This document shows positions 20,625 through 28,271 of a stretch of 64,000 nt of DNA, piece after piece. Origin of the DNA: Pacificispira spongiicola (lineage in GTDB: Bacteria > Pseudomonadota > Alphaproteobacteria > UBA8366 > Aestuariispiraceae); contig NZ_JABBNT010000004.1 in assembly GCF_012926505.1 (NCBI RefSeq), positions 248,001-312,000 on the forward strand, read 5' to 3'. Both the position numbers and the translations under genes were made by a program. Below the pieces are notes generated by a model. The model ran no database searches. It was not told the DNA's origin and was given only the letters and a program-made list of their open reading frames with translations. Every line of letters starts with the position of its first letter. The stretch's first letter is position 1.

Positions 20625-21671
20625 TTACGGCAGGACCGGCACCAGCAAGGTGGGATCGAGATAGAGAGACAGGCTGTCCCCGACTTTGGATTCCGCATGC
20701 TGCGACAGGCGCAGGCGCATCGGAATCCCCGCCGTCTCGTGACGGGCGAGCACCTGATGGAAGGGGCCGAAGAAGCTGACTTCCTCCACAATGACGGACC
20801 CCGCCGGAACCCGATTGTCGCCGGGGTCGGTGGCGATGTGTTCGGGACGCAGCGACAGGGCCGCCGCACCGGTGGTTTCGGTTCCGCCGGGCAGGGGGAA
20901 TGTGCCGATCTTCGTTTCCGCGCCCGCCGTCGTGAATGTGGCGTCCAGCAAATTATTCTCGCCCATAAAGGCGGCGGAAAACTTGGTGCGCGGGGTCAGG
21001 TAAATGCGTTCCGGCGTGCCGCGGTCTTCGATTCGGCCGCCGTTCATCACGACGATTTCGTCGGCGATGGCCATGGCTTCTTCCTGGTCGTGCGTGACAT
21101 GCACGAAGGTCGACCCGACACGGCGCTGGATCGTCTTCAGTTCTTCCTGCATTTGACGGCGCAGCTTCAGGTCCAGCGCCCCCAGCGGTTCGTCGAGCAG
21201 CAGAACCTTCGGTTCCACGACGAGGGAGCGCGCCAGCGCAACCCGCTGGCGCTGTCCGCCGGACAGTTCATGCGGTTTACGGGACCCGGCGTCGCCCAGG
21301 CCGACCATTTCAAGCGCGGCTTTCACTTTCGGTGCGCGGTCGGCGGCGGATACGCCGCGCATGCGCAGGCCGAACCCGACATTGGCCGCAATCGTCATAT
21401 GCGGGAATAGCGCATAATCCTGGAATACCGTTGTCGTCGGACGCTTCGCCGGCGGCAGGCGGGTGATGTCTTCGCCCGCGATCAATACAGCCCCTTCACT
21501 CGGCGTCAGGAAACCGCCCAGCATGTTCAACAGCGTCGTCTTGCCGCCGCCCGACGGCCCCAGCAGGACGAGATATCGGCCCTCGTCCAGCGACAGGGAG
21601 ACCTTGTCCACGGCGGTGACGGCGCCGAAGCGCATGGTGACGTCCCGAAATTCGACACCGGGTGCGGTCAT
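20625..21671 (-). CDS. ABC importer ATPase, PotA-like
   Basis: Energises uptake by the Pot-type importer encoded upstream; 348 residues. Walker A GPSGGGKT near residue 36, Q-loop in TVFQDYALFPHM, signature LSGGQRQRVALARSL, Walker B VLLLDEPLGALD, and a C-terminal TOBE domain with SLRPEHI and VEEVSFFGPFHQVLAR. It is the last gene of a four-gene minus-strand operon, overlapping the permease gene by 4 bases. The family covers spermidine/putrescine and related cations; the substrate is not certain. Confidence 0.92.
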   Translation of the reverse strand: MTAPGVEFRDVTMRFGAVTAVDKVSLSLDEGRYLVLLGPSGGGKTTLLNMLGGFLTPSEGAVLIAGEDITRLPPAKRPTTTVFQDYALFPHMTIAANVGFGLRMRGVSAADRAPKVKAALEMVGLGDAGSRKPHELSGGQRQRVALARSLVVEPKVLLLDEPLGALDLKLRRQMQEELKTIQRRVGSTFVHVTHDQEEAMAIADEIVVMNGGRIEDRGTPERIYLTPRTKFSAAFMGENNLLDATFTTAGAETKIGTFPLPGGTETTGAAALSLRPEHIATDPGDNRVPAGSVIVEEVSFFGPFHQVLARHETAGIPMRLRLSQHAESKVGDSLSLYLDPTLLVPVLP

Positions 21672-22471
21672 TTGGCGGATTCTCCTTTAACACGGCGGCG
21701 GCCGAAGACGATGACGTCCAGCACGATCACGAAAACGAAGGATATCAGGAAGACGAAACTGCCGACGGCATTGGTCTGCGGGTTCAGCCCGCTGCGCAAC
21801 ATATTCCAAATTTCGACCGGCAGGGTCACGTCGAAGCGACTGACCAGCAGCGCGATGATGAATTCATCCCAACTGAAAGTGAAGGCCAGGAAGAAGGCCG
21901 CGAAACAGGCGGGCCACAGCATCGGCAGCGCGACCAGCAGGATGACCTGAACCTCCGACGCGCCCAGATCGCGGGCGGCGCGCTCGATATTGGCCTGATG
22001 ATCGCCCATCTGACTGTACAGGATCGCGAAGCAGAGCGGCAGGTTGATCACGACATGGCCGATCCCGATGGTCAGCAGGGAGCGGGGAATGCCCAAATGG
22101 TTGAAGGTGATCAGAAGGCCCATCGCGATGATCAGGTAACTGACGGTCATCGGCGCGGTGAGGACCAGCCGGAGCGCGCCGGTCCCCGGCGGCTTGTGCC
22201 GCGCCAGCCCATAGGCGGCGAGGAAACCGAGTGTCAGCGATACCAGGGATGACAGGGTCGCGACCAGAAGCGAGTTGCCGAGGGCTTCCATCATCCGGCT
22301 GTCGGCGAACATCGCGGCGTACCAGCGCAGGCTGGGCCCATCGAAGGGCGGCACGGGAATCCGGCTTTCCTGAAAACTGAACAGGACGAGCACCACGACG
22401 GGCAGGAAGATGAACCCGTACAGGGCAGCGGCATAAAGGACGGACAGTATGTTGGCGGGGCGCAGCTTCAT
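21668..22471 (-). CDS. ABC importer permease, PotC-like
   Basis: Inner-membrane permease, 267 residues, with about six TM segments starting near residue 10 (ILSVLYAAALYGFIFLPVVVLVLFSF). The EAA loop that docks on the ATPase reads ERAARDLGASEVQVILLVALPML. It follows the PotB-like gene by 3 bases and overlaps the ATPase gene by 4, so the three are translationally coupled. Confidence 0.91.
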   Translation of the reverse strand: MKLRPANILSVLYAAALYGFIFLPVVVLVLFSFQESRIPVPPFDGPSLRWYAAMFADSRMMEALGNSLLVATLSSLVSLTLGFLAAYGLARHKPPGTGALRLVLTAPMTVSYLIIAMGLLITFNHLGIPRSLLTIGIGHVVINLPLCFAILYSQMGDHQANIERAARDLGASEVQVILLVALPMLWPACFAAFFLAFTFSWDEFIIALLVSRFDVTLPVEIWNMLRSGLNPQTNAVGSFVFLISFVFVIVLDVIVFGRRRVKGESAK

Positions 22472-22474
22472 TTG

Positions 22475-23326
22475 TTACGCCCTTTCCAGCTTCAGCCAGC
22501 GCGAACATGCGGCGTAAGCCAGCGTGACGACCGCCATCAGTATCATGGCGATGGCCGATGCCATGGGGAAGTCGGCCCGGCGTTGGATTTGCAGCATCAG
22601 CGTTTGCGGTAGCAACAGTTCCTTGTTCCCGCCCAGGATTTGCGGCGTGATATAATCGCCGATGCACAGGACGAAGGTCAGAAACGCGCCGACCATGATA
22701 CCGGGCAGGGTCAGCGGCAGGACGACATGGATAAAGGTGCGGATCGGTCCGGCCCCCAAATCCTGCGCCGCCTTGATATAGCTTTTGGGCAGTTGCACGA
22801 GATTGGCGTAGATCGTCAGGGTCAGCAGCATGACGAAGAAATGCACGAAACCGATAACCGTCGCGGTGCGGCTGTTGGCCAGGGAAATGCTTTCCTGCGT
22901 CAGGCCGGTTTGCATCAGGAAGTTCGAAATGACACCCCCGTCCGACAGAACCAATAGCCAGGAATAGCTGCGCACGACATAGGATGTCCAAAACGGCAGA
23001 ACCGCTGCCAGCAAGGCGATCCGTTGCCATCGGGCGGGAACCTTTTCCGCCAGGATCCAGGCCAATGGATAGGCCAGAAGGATCGACAGGATGGTGACGG
23101 TGAATGTCACTTCCAGGGAATTCAGCAGCCCCTTCAGAAAGAAGCTCTTTTCCACGAAGGCGATATAGTTGGCGAGTGTCGGGACGGTTTTAAGCGACAT
23201 ACCGACGCGCTGCCAAATGCTGTACAACGCCATGATGGCCAGCGGCACTAGGAAGAAGGCAGCCGTCCAGAGAACGGCGGGGGCGGCGAAGCCATAGGCC
23301 TGCCGGATGCGGCTATTGGCGATCAT
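22475..23326 (-). CDS. ABC importer permease, PotB-like
   Basis: Inner-membrane permease, 283 residues, about six TM segments, the first near 17-37 (VLWTAAFFLVPLAIMALYSI). The EAA motif is IKAAQDLGAGPIRTFIHVVLPLTLPG. It is the first of the two permease genes, 57 bases after the binding-protein gene. The pair makes a heterodimeric channel with the PotC-like protein. Confidence 0.91.
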   Translation of the reverse strand: MIANSRIRQAYGFAAPAVLWTAAFFLVPLAIMALYSIWQRVGMSLKTVPTLANYIAFVEKSFFLKGLLNSLEVTFTVTILSILLAYPLAWILAEKVPARWQRIALLAAVLPFWTSYVVRSYSWLLVLSDGGVISNFLMQTGLTQESISLANSRTATVIGFVHFFVMLLTLTIYANLVQLPKSYIKAAQDLGAGPIRTFIHVVLPLTLPGIMVGAFLTFVLCIGDYITPQILGGNKELLLPQTLMLQIQRRADFPMASAIAMILMAVVTLAYAACSRWLKLERA

Positions 23327-23383
23327 GCTTTTTCTCGAACTTGAAACCCCGACGGCAGGCGGTGCCTACCGTCGGGAACCCGA

Positions 23384-24475
23384 TTAGCGTTGCAGGAATT
23401 CGGTCCAAACGTCGAGCATCTGGCCGTCCAGTTCGGCATCCGGAATATAGTAGCGGTGGGATTTCGCCAGGAAGGCTTCCTGTTCGTCCCACAGCAAACG
23501 GGTCTTCTGGTCGTCGGTCATCACGTCGCCGGCCTTGGAATTGGCGGGCATGCCCCAGAAGCAGCTGGACGTCGCCAGACGCGCCTGACCTTCCGGACTC
23601 ATGATGTATTGCACGAATTTCAGCGCCAGATCCTTCTTCTCGGACCCTTCGAAGACACCGATGGCCTGGCTCCACAGGATACCACCCTGGTCGGGAAGCA
23701 CCCATTCCAGGTTCGGATTGTCGTCCTGCATGACGCCGACCGCCCATTCGCCGCCGCCCAGCAGAACGCTTGCCTCGCCGGTGGCGAGCGCGGTGGTGGA
23801 GGAAACGACCTCACCGACCATGGCGGCGTTGTCCTTCAACTGGAACAGCGCCTCTTTGATCTGCGGCAGGGTTTCGGTGGAAATATCCGACGGTTTCATG
23901 CCCAGATACAGCGCCGTCAGGTCCATCAGCGGGATGTAATAGTCATAGACCGCGATCTTGCCCTTGTACTTGTCGCCCCACAGGGTCGACAGGTCGCGCA
24001 TATCCGCCGGATCGACCTTGGACTTGTCGTATCCGACGACGTTGTAGCCGAATTTTTCCATGATCGCGTACATCTTGCCGTCGACCATGGTGACGTCCTT
24101 CATCTGGACTTGGTCGAAGACATCGTCGATCGGCAGTTCCCCGGCAGGCAGTTCGGCCAGGATACCGGCCGCCACCACACGCGGAACATCGACGCCGTCG
24201 ACGACGAAGACGTCCCAGTCGCCGGGCTGCGATTGTTCGACGATGGACAGCGCGGTGCCGGTGCCTTCGTATTCCTTCAGGTTCACCTTAACGCCGTATT
24301 TTTCCTCGAACGGCTGAATCAGGGCCGGGTCGGTGTGGTCACACCAGACCAGCGCATTCAATTCGTCGGCGGCAAGGCCCGGCGCGGATCCGAGGCCGAT
24401 CGTGCCGACCAGGACAGCGGCGCTTAGGATGGAACGCGGCGCCGAAATCGCGCCGGTCGAAACTTTCTTGGACAT
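23384..24475 (-). CDS. ABC importer periplasmic binding protein, PotD/PotF-like
   Basis: A 363-residue secreted binding protein with a signal peptide (hydrophobic stretch residues 16-34 ending GLAADE). The mature part shows the type II fold seen in polyamine-type receptors: LNALVWCDHTDPALIQPFEEKYGVKV, then YEGTGTALSIV, and YDYYIPLMDLTALYLG. It is the first gene of the importer operon. The residues that would fix polyamine specificity cannot be judged by eye; betaine, choline-like or opine substrates are alternatives. A divergent TetR gene lies upstream. Confidence 0.88.
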   Translation of the reverse strand: MSKKVSTGAISAPRSILSAAVLVGTIGLGSAPGLAADELNALVWCDHTDPALIQPFEEKYGVKVNLKEYEGTGTALSIVEQSQPGDWDVFVVDGVDVPRVVAAGILAELPAGELPIDDVFDQVQMKDVTMVDGKMYAIMEKFGYNVVGYDKSKVDPADMRDLSTLWGDKYKGKIAVYDYYIPLMDLTALYLGMKPSDISTETLPQIKEALFQLKDNAAMVGEVVSSTTALATGEASVLLGGGEWAVGVMQDDNPNLEWVLPDQGGILWSQAIGVFEGSEKKDLALKFVQYIMSPEGQARLATSSCFWGMPANSKAGDVMTDDQKTRLLWDEQEAFLAKSHRYYIPDAELDGQMLDVWTEFLQR

Positions 24476-24560
24476 GACGGTCTCCCTCCGTATGGCCTCC
24501 GCCGGTCGAGAACGATTGGCGATGAGGCTCCCCGATGAACATTGACGAAAAAAGTTAATC

Positions 24561-24580
24561 TGACTTAAAATTTGAAGTCA
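24561..24580. promoter_or_regulatory. 20-bp near-perfect palindrome, probable TetR operator
   Basis: TGACTT (24561-24566) and AAGTCA (24575-24580) flank AAAATTTG, whose core AAATTT is itself palindromic, so 18 of 20 positions pair. It lies in the AT-rich gap between the binding-protein gene (start 24475) and the TetR gene (start 24623), where a repressor could control both. Confidence 0.6.
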
Positions 24581-24622
24581 ATTCAGTTTTTGAAATATAA
24601 ATGCAATGGGAACGGAAAAATC

Positions 24623-25234
24623 ATGGCTGGCCTGAGGGAAAGACAGAAAGCACTGCGCGAACGCAGGCTTGTCGACGCGGCGGCGAAGCGATTCCGGTCG
24701 GACGGCTATGAGAAGACGAAAATTGAAGAGATCGCGGCGGAGGCTGAAGTATCCGCCGGTACCGTCTATAACTACTACCGCCATAAGGGGGAGCTTCTGA
24801 TCGCCGTTGTCGCGATGGAGGTGCACGAGGTCCTCGCCGAAGGGGAAAGCATCGTCGCCTCCCCACCCGACATGGCGCTGGAGGCGGTCAATCGCCTGAT
24901 CACAATTTATCTGGATCATTCTCTTACCTATCTCAGCAAGGACAACTGGCGGCACGCCATGGCGGCATCGATCGCGCAGCCGGACGAGGTTTTCGCGCGG
25001 CGTTATACCGATCTGGACTCCCGGCTGGCGGATCAGGTCAGCCGCCTGTTGATGGCCTTGCAGCGCAAGGGGGCGATTCGGGGGGATATCGACCCGACCC
25101 TGTTCGGTCGCATGATCTTCAACAATACGAACAACCTGTTCATCGGCTTCGTGAAGGATGAAGCCATGGCGTTGGACGATCTGAAACGGGGTATTCGGGA
25201 TCAGCACGAGACCCTGTGCGCCTTGCTCGCCTGA
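24623..25234 (+). CDS. TetR/AcrR family regulator
   Basis: A 203-residue repressor: HTH at about residues 12-56 (LVDAAAKRFRSDGYEKTKIEEIAAEAEVSAGTVYNYYRHKGELL) and an all-helical ligand domain. An upstream ATG at 24572 is in frame but sits inside the palindrome at 24561-24580; ATG 24623 (MAGLRERQKAL) fits family N-termini better. It is divergent from the Pot-type importer operon and probably its regulator. Confidence 0.87.
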   Translation: MAGLRERQKALRERRLVDAAAKRFRSDGYEKTKIEEIAAEAEVSAGTVYNYYRHKGELLIAVVAMEVHEVLAEGESIVASPPDMALEAVNRLITIYLDHSLTYLSKDNWRHAMAASIAQPDEVFARRYTDLDSRLADQVSRLLMALQRKGAIRGDIDPTLFGRMIFNNTNNLFIGFVKDEAMALDDLKRGIRDQHETLCALLA

Positions 25235-25243
25235 AATAGAGCA

Positions 25244-25278
25244 ATTCTAAACTGCGGCGCCCTGTCGCAGTTTAGAAT
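25244..25278. promoter_or_regulatory. Perfect 13-bp inverted repeat upstream of the peroxiredoxin gene
   Basis: ATTCTAAACTGCG (25244-25256) and CGCAGTTTAGAAT (25266-25278) are exact reverse complements around a 9-base spacer. It begins 9 bases after the TetR stop. No T tract follows, so it is not a clear terminator; a regulator site or a weak terminator are both possible. Confidence 0.6.
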
Positions 25279-25292
25279 GTGACTAAGTCACA
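25278..25292. promoter_or_regulatory. 15-bp palindrome, candidate operator for the peroxiredoxin gene
   Basis: TGTGAC-TAA-GTCACA, exact 6-bp arms, abuts the larger inverted repeat and ends 71 bases before the peroxiredoxin ATG. Two adjoining palindromes in a 49-base stretch suggest specific regulation of this oxidative-stress gene. The cognate regulator is not identifiable here. Confidence 0.5.
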
Positions 25293-25363
25293 AATGAAAT
25301 CGGCCTGCTGTGGAATGGTGATCGCGGTTCCAAGAAACCCAACCCTGAAACAGGAGTGATACC

Positions 25364-26020
25364 ATGAGCGAGATTGAACAAACCGTCCCGGCCAGTCTGC
25401 CGCGACTGAATGAAGCCGCCCCGTATTTCGATGCGAAAACCACGCATGGCCAGCGCAAGCTGAGTGATTATAAAGGCAAATGGCTGGTGCTGTTTTCACA
25501 CCCGGCGGATTTCACGCCCGTCTGCACGACGGAATTCATGGCCTTCGCCAAGGCGCATGACAAATTCCAGGCGCTGAATTGCGACCTGCTGGGTCTGTCG
25601 ATCGATTCGAACTACGCCCACATCGCCTGGGCGCGCAGCATCGAACAGAATTTCGGCGTGAAGATTCCTTTCCCGATCATCGAAGACCTGTCCATGAAGG
25701 TGGCGAATGCCTATGGCATGATCCAGCCGGGCGCCAGCGATACCTCGGCGGTGCGGGCAACCTTCATCATCGATCCGGAAGGCAAGCTTCGGGCCATGGT
25801 CTATTATCCGATGAGCAACGGGCGCAGCATCGACGAATTCCTGCGTCTGGTGACGGCATTGCAAACGTCCGACACCCATGGCGTGGCGACACCGGAAGCC
25901 TGGCAGCCCGGCGACCTGTGCATCGTGCCGCCACCGGCGACGCAGGAAGCCGCCGAAAAGCGCAAGGACGAAGGATACGAATATGTCGACTGGTACTTCT
26001 CGAAAAAGAAGATCGACTGA
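25364..26020 (+). CDS. Peroxiredoxin, Prx6-like AhpC/TSA family
   Basis: A thiol peroxidase of 218 residues that reduces hydrogen peroxide and organic hydroperoxides. The peroxidatic cysteine is C54 in FTPVCTTE, and the conserved arginine lies in AVRATFIIDPEGKLRAM. The long C-terminal part (PEAWQPGDLCIVPPPA, then YEYVDWYFSKKK) is typical of the Prx6 group; further cysteines occur in NCDLLG and DLCIVP, so whether a resolving cysteine is used is open. CAGGAG precedes the ATG. It is monocistronic with its own palindromic control region and a terminator. Confidence 0.93.
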   Translation: MSEIEQTVPASLPRLNEAAPYFDAKTTHGQRKLSDYKGKWLVLFSHPADFTPVCTTEFMAFAKAHDKFQALNCDLLGLSIDSNYAHIAWARSIEQNFGVKIPFPIIEDLSMKVANAYGMIQPGASDTSAVRATFIIDPEGKLRAMVYYPMSNGRSIDEFLRLVTALQTSDTHGVATPEAWQPGDLCIVPPPATQEAAEKRKDEGYEYVDWYFSKKKID

Positions 26021-26042
26021 CCGACAGCCGTCTTTTGAATGC

Positions 26043-26074
26043 GAAAGGGCCGCCTTCGGGCGGCCCTTTCTCCT
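26043..26074 (+). terminator. Terminator after the peroxiredoxin gene (probably bidirectional)
   Basis: A 12-bp stem, GAAAGGGCCGCC (26043-26054) with GGCGGCCCTTTC (26059-26070), closed by a TTCG tetraloop. The A and T runs at either end let it work in both directions, suiting its position between the convergent peroxiredoxin and GntR genes. Confidence 0.87.
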
Positions 26075-26080
26075 ATCGAC

Positions 26081-26815
26081 TTAGAAGGTGTTGGGGTCAA
26101 TGGTGAAGCGGACGCGTTCCGACGCCCATATGCCGACGGAATGGATGATGGGAATCCCGTTGCCGTCGGCATCGACTTTCTCTACCACCATGACCGGCAG
26201 CGATTTAGGCTGCTTCAAAAATCGCGCTTCCTCCGCGGACGGTACGCGGGCGGTGACGGCAGTGAAAATCCGCCGGTAGTCCGAAATTCCATAATAGGCA
26301 AAGGCGTCGGATGTTTTCGGCAGCCGCTGTCGAACCGCCTGGAAATCCGGGAACCTATCCGCCGGATAGAAGGAGTCGCCGAGCTCGATCGGCGCGCCGT
26401 CCGCCGTCATCAAACCGCGTCGATGGATCACCGGCGTGCCTTGGCTCAAACCCAGACAATTGGCAACGGACTCGGATGCGGGGACGGTTTCATGCACCAG
26501 CAATGTGCCGCCCGGCTCTCTATGTTGGGTTATCAGATTGCTGGAGAACCGCGTGCGTCGGGATATGGCATAGTCCAGAACACCGCTATGGACGAATGTG
26601 CCGCGCCCCTGTTCCGCTCTGACCAAGCCGCGTGTTTCGAGATGGGCGACAGCTTGCCGGATGGTGTGGCGGCTGACGCCGAACCGCCGCATCAACTCCG
26701 GTTCCGTCGGCAATCGGGTGCCTGGGGCGTGATGGCCATCGGCTATCTCCGTCGTTAGGGCGTCACTGATTTGATGCCACAGCGTCGCCCCCGCTTTGCG
26801 TTCGATTTCCGCCAT
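26081..26815 (-). CDS. GntR family regulator with UTRA domain (PhnF-like)
   Basis: A 244-residue HutC-subfamily regulator. The N-terminal winged HTH (WHQISDALTTEIADGHHAPGTRLPTEPELMRRFGVSRHTIRQAVAHLETRGLVRAEQGRGTFV) is followed by a UTRA ligand domain ending FTIDPNTF. It resembles PhnF regulators of phosphonate use, but no phn gene is in the window. ATG 26815 is 4 bases after the methyltransferase stop; the longer open frame upstream runs back into that gene and is rejected. The two genes form an operon, so the pair may belong to one unknown pathway. Confidence 0.87.
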   Translation of the reverse strand: MAEIERKAGATLWHQISDALTTEIADGHHAPGTRLPTEPELMRRFGVSRHTIRQAVAHLETRGLVRAEQGRGTFVHSGVLDYAISRRTRFSSNLITQHREPGGTLLVHETVPASESVANCLGLSQGTPVIHRRGLMTADGAPIELGDSFYPADRFPDFQAVRQRLPKTSDAFAYYGISDYRRIFTAVTARVPSAEEARFLKQPKSLPVMVVEKVDADGNGIPIIHSVGIWASERVRFTIDPNTF

Positions 26816-26819
26816 GAGA

Positions 26820-27506
26820 TCAGGTTCGTTTCTCCAGTCGGAATAGAAGTTTGTGATCCGAGGGATAGTCGAGCGCATCCAGCAGGGACGGATAGTAGGT
26901 CCTGTCATTATCCGCAGGGATGAAGCCGGCATAGCCGAAGCGTTTGGCGGAAACCGAGAAACCGGCATCCAGGAAAGCCTTGGCGAAATCGTCCGGCGCA
27001 CGATCCTGGACCGGTGCATTGCTGGTTTCCGCCAGCAGGGTTCGCCAGACGGACCAGAGCGGACTTCCAGTATGGCAGCCCGTCACCGCGTAATAGACGC
27101 CGCCGTCCCGCAGTGTGTTGTATAGGGCGTTCGCATGTTCGGAGAGATCTGGAAGGAGATAGATGACCTCGTAGCTGAACGCGATATCGATGCTGTTCGC
27201 CCATGGTGACAAGTCCGTGGTTGCCGCGAATGTCAGCGGCAGGGTGCCCTTGGTTGCCTCCGCCACCTGAATGGACGCGGTGGCGATATCGATGCCTACG
27301 CCGCGCCGGAACGGACGGAGCGCATGCAACAGGTGCAGAAAGCCACCCCGATTGCAGCCGAAATCCATCACTGTTCTGGTCGCGAAGTCTCGCTCCGGAA
27401 TGCTATCGATGAAGTGCCGCCACATCGGCGCATGGGCATCGCCCATGGACGCTTCGCGCGCCGGATCGATATGCCACGTGTCGTAGAATGGGGATGCATC
27501 GGTCAT
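26820..27506 (-). CDS. Class I SAM-dependent methyltransferase
   Basis: A 228-residue methyltransferase. Motif I is VMDFGCNRGG (residues 46-55), followed by GVGIDIATASIQVAE for the acidic SAM-ribose contact and FSYEVIYLLPDLSEH as the post-II region, the plan of Methyltransf_11/25 members. The acceptor is unknown. It is cotranscribed with the downstream PhnF-like regulator, an unusual partner, and starts 226 bases from the divergent MarR gene. Confidence 0.84.
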   Translation of the reverse strand: MTDASPFYDTWHIDPAREASMGDAHAPMWRHFIDSIPERDFATRTVMDFGCNRGGFLHLLHALRPFRRGVGIDIATASIQVAEATKGTLPLTFAATTDLSPWANSIDIAFSYEVIYLLPDLSEHANALYNTLRDGGVYYAVTGCHTGSPLWSVWRTLLAETSNAPVQDRAPDDFAKAFLDAGFSVSAKRFGYAGFIPADNDRTYYPSLLDALDYPSDHKLLFRLEKRT

Positions 27507-27580
27507 AGAGGTCTCTCAGTTGCTATAGGGACGCGATCTCCCCACACAGTATCGATTCGAGATGACATACCTGTGAATTC

Positions 27581-27596
27581 ATCCGGACGACCGGAT
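27581..27596. promoter_or_regulatory. 16-bp palindrome in the methyltransferase/MarR intergenic region
   Basis: ATCCGG-ACGA-CCGGAT, exact 6-bp arms. It lies 75 bases upstream of the methyltransferase start and 137 bases before the MarR start. It differs from the TTAGAYATCTAA boxes of the phthalate genes, so it may be the site for the PhnF-like regulator. Confidence 0.45.
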
Positions 27597-27732
27597 AAAT
27601 GTTCTAAAATGTCAGCAACTGGATATGCCCTGCCGTGTTTCGCGGAAGGCGTGGTCGGTCCGGGTGCTTGCCTTGCCACACCCTCAAAAGGCTGCAACAA
27701 AGACGAAACAGGTCGATTTTCAGGTAGGCAGG

Positions 27733-28269
27733 ATGAGCAAATCGGAACAGGTCTCCGCGCCCATTAGAATGGTGCGCAGTGGCGAACATCTGGAAGAAGA
27801 TCGGATCGCGCACCTGATCCGCTATGTCGCCCGGGGGGTGACGCGGTCCCTGCAATTGCGCCTCGCGGAACATGACGTTCAATTCGGGACCTGGATATTC
27901 CTGCGTATCCTGTGGGAACACGACGGTCTGTCCCAGCGCGAACTCGCGGATCGGGCCGGCCTGATGCAGTCCACGACGCATACGGCGCTCAGCAAGCTTG
28001 AATCCATGGGGTATATCACGCGTCCGCATCCCAAAGGTGATCGCAAGAAGCGGGTCGTTCAATTGACGGAGTTGGGGCGGGCCATGCAGGAAACGCTGGT
28101 GCCCCTGGCGGAAGAAGTGAACGGCATTTCCCTGTCCGATATCCCGGACGATCAGGTTGAAATGCTGCGCTCCACTTTGTTGCAAATGGCGGTGAACCTG
28201 GATCGCGATGAAGAACAAGCGTTCGAGGCCGGAAAGCGGGTTCCCCCCACCCGGCTCCCCGGCCTCTAA
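27733..28269 (+). CDS. MarR family transcriptional regulator of the phthalate-type cluster
   Basis: A 178-residue winged-helix regulator: HTH and wing in ILWEHDGLSQRELADRAGLMQSTTHTALSKLESMGYITRPHPKGDRKKRVVQLTELG (about residues 62-118), flanked by dimerisation helices. ATG 27733 (MSKSEQVSAP) is favoured over an open extension to 27625. It ends 2 bases before the convergent Rieske gene. Identical-type palindromes before the Rieske gene and before the TRAP genes are its likely targets. An aromatic acid is the expected ligand. Confidence 0.87.
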   Translation: MSKSEQVSAPIRMVRSGEHLEEDRIAHLIRYVARGVTRSLQLRLAEHDVQFGTWIFLRILWEHDGLSQRELADRAGLMQSTTHTALSKLESMGYITRPHPKGDRKKRVVQLTELGRAMQETLVPLAEEVNGISLSDIPDDQVEMLRSTLLQMAVNLDRDEEQAFEAGKRVPPTRLPGL

Positions 28270-28271
28270 CC

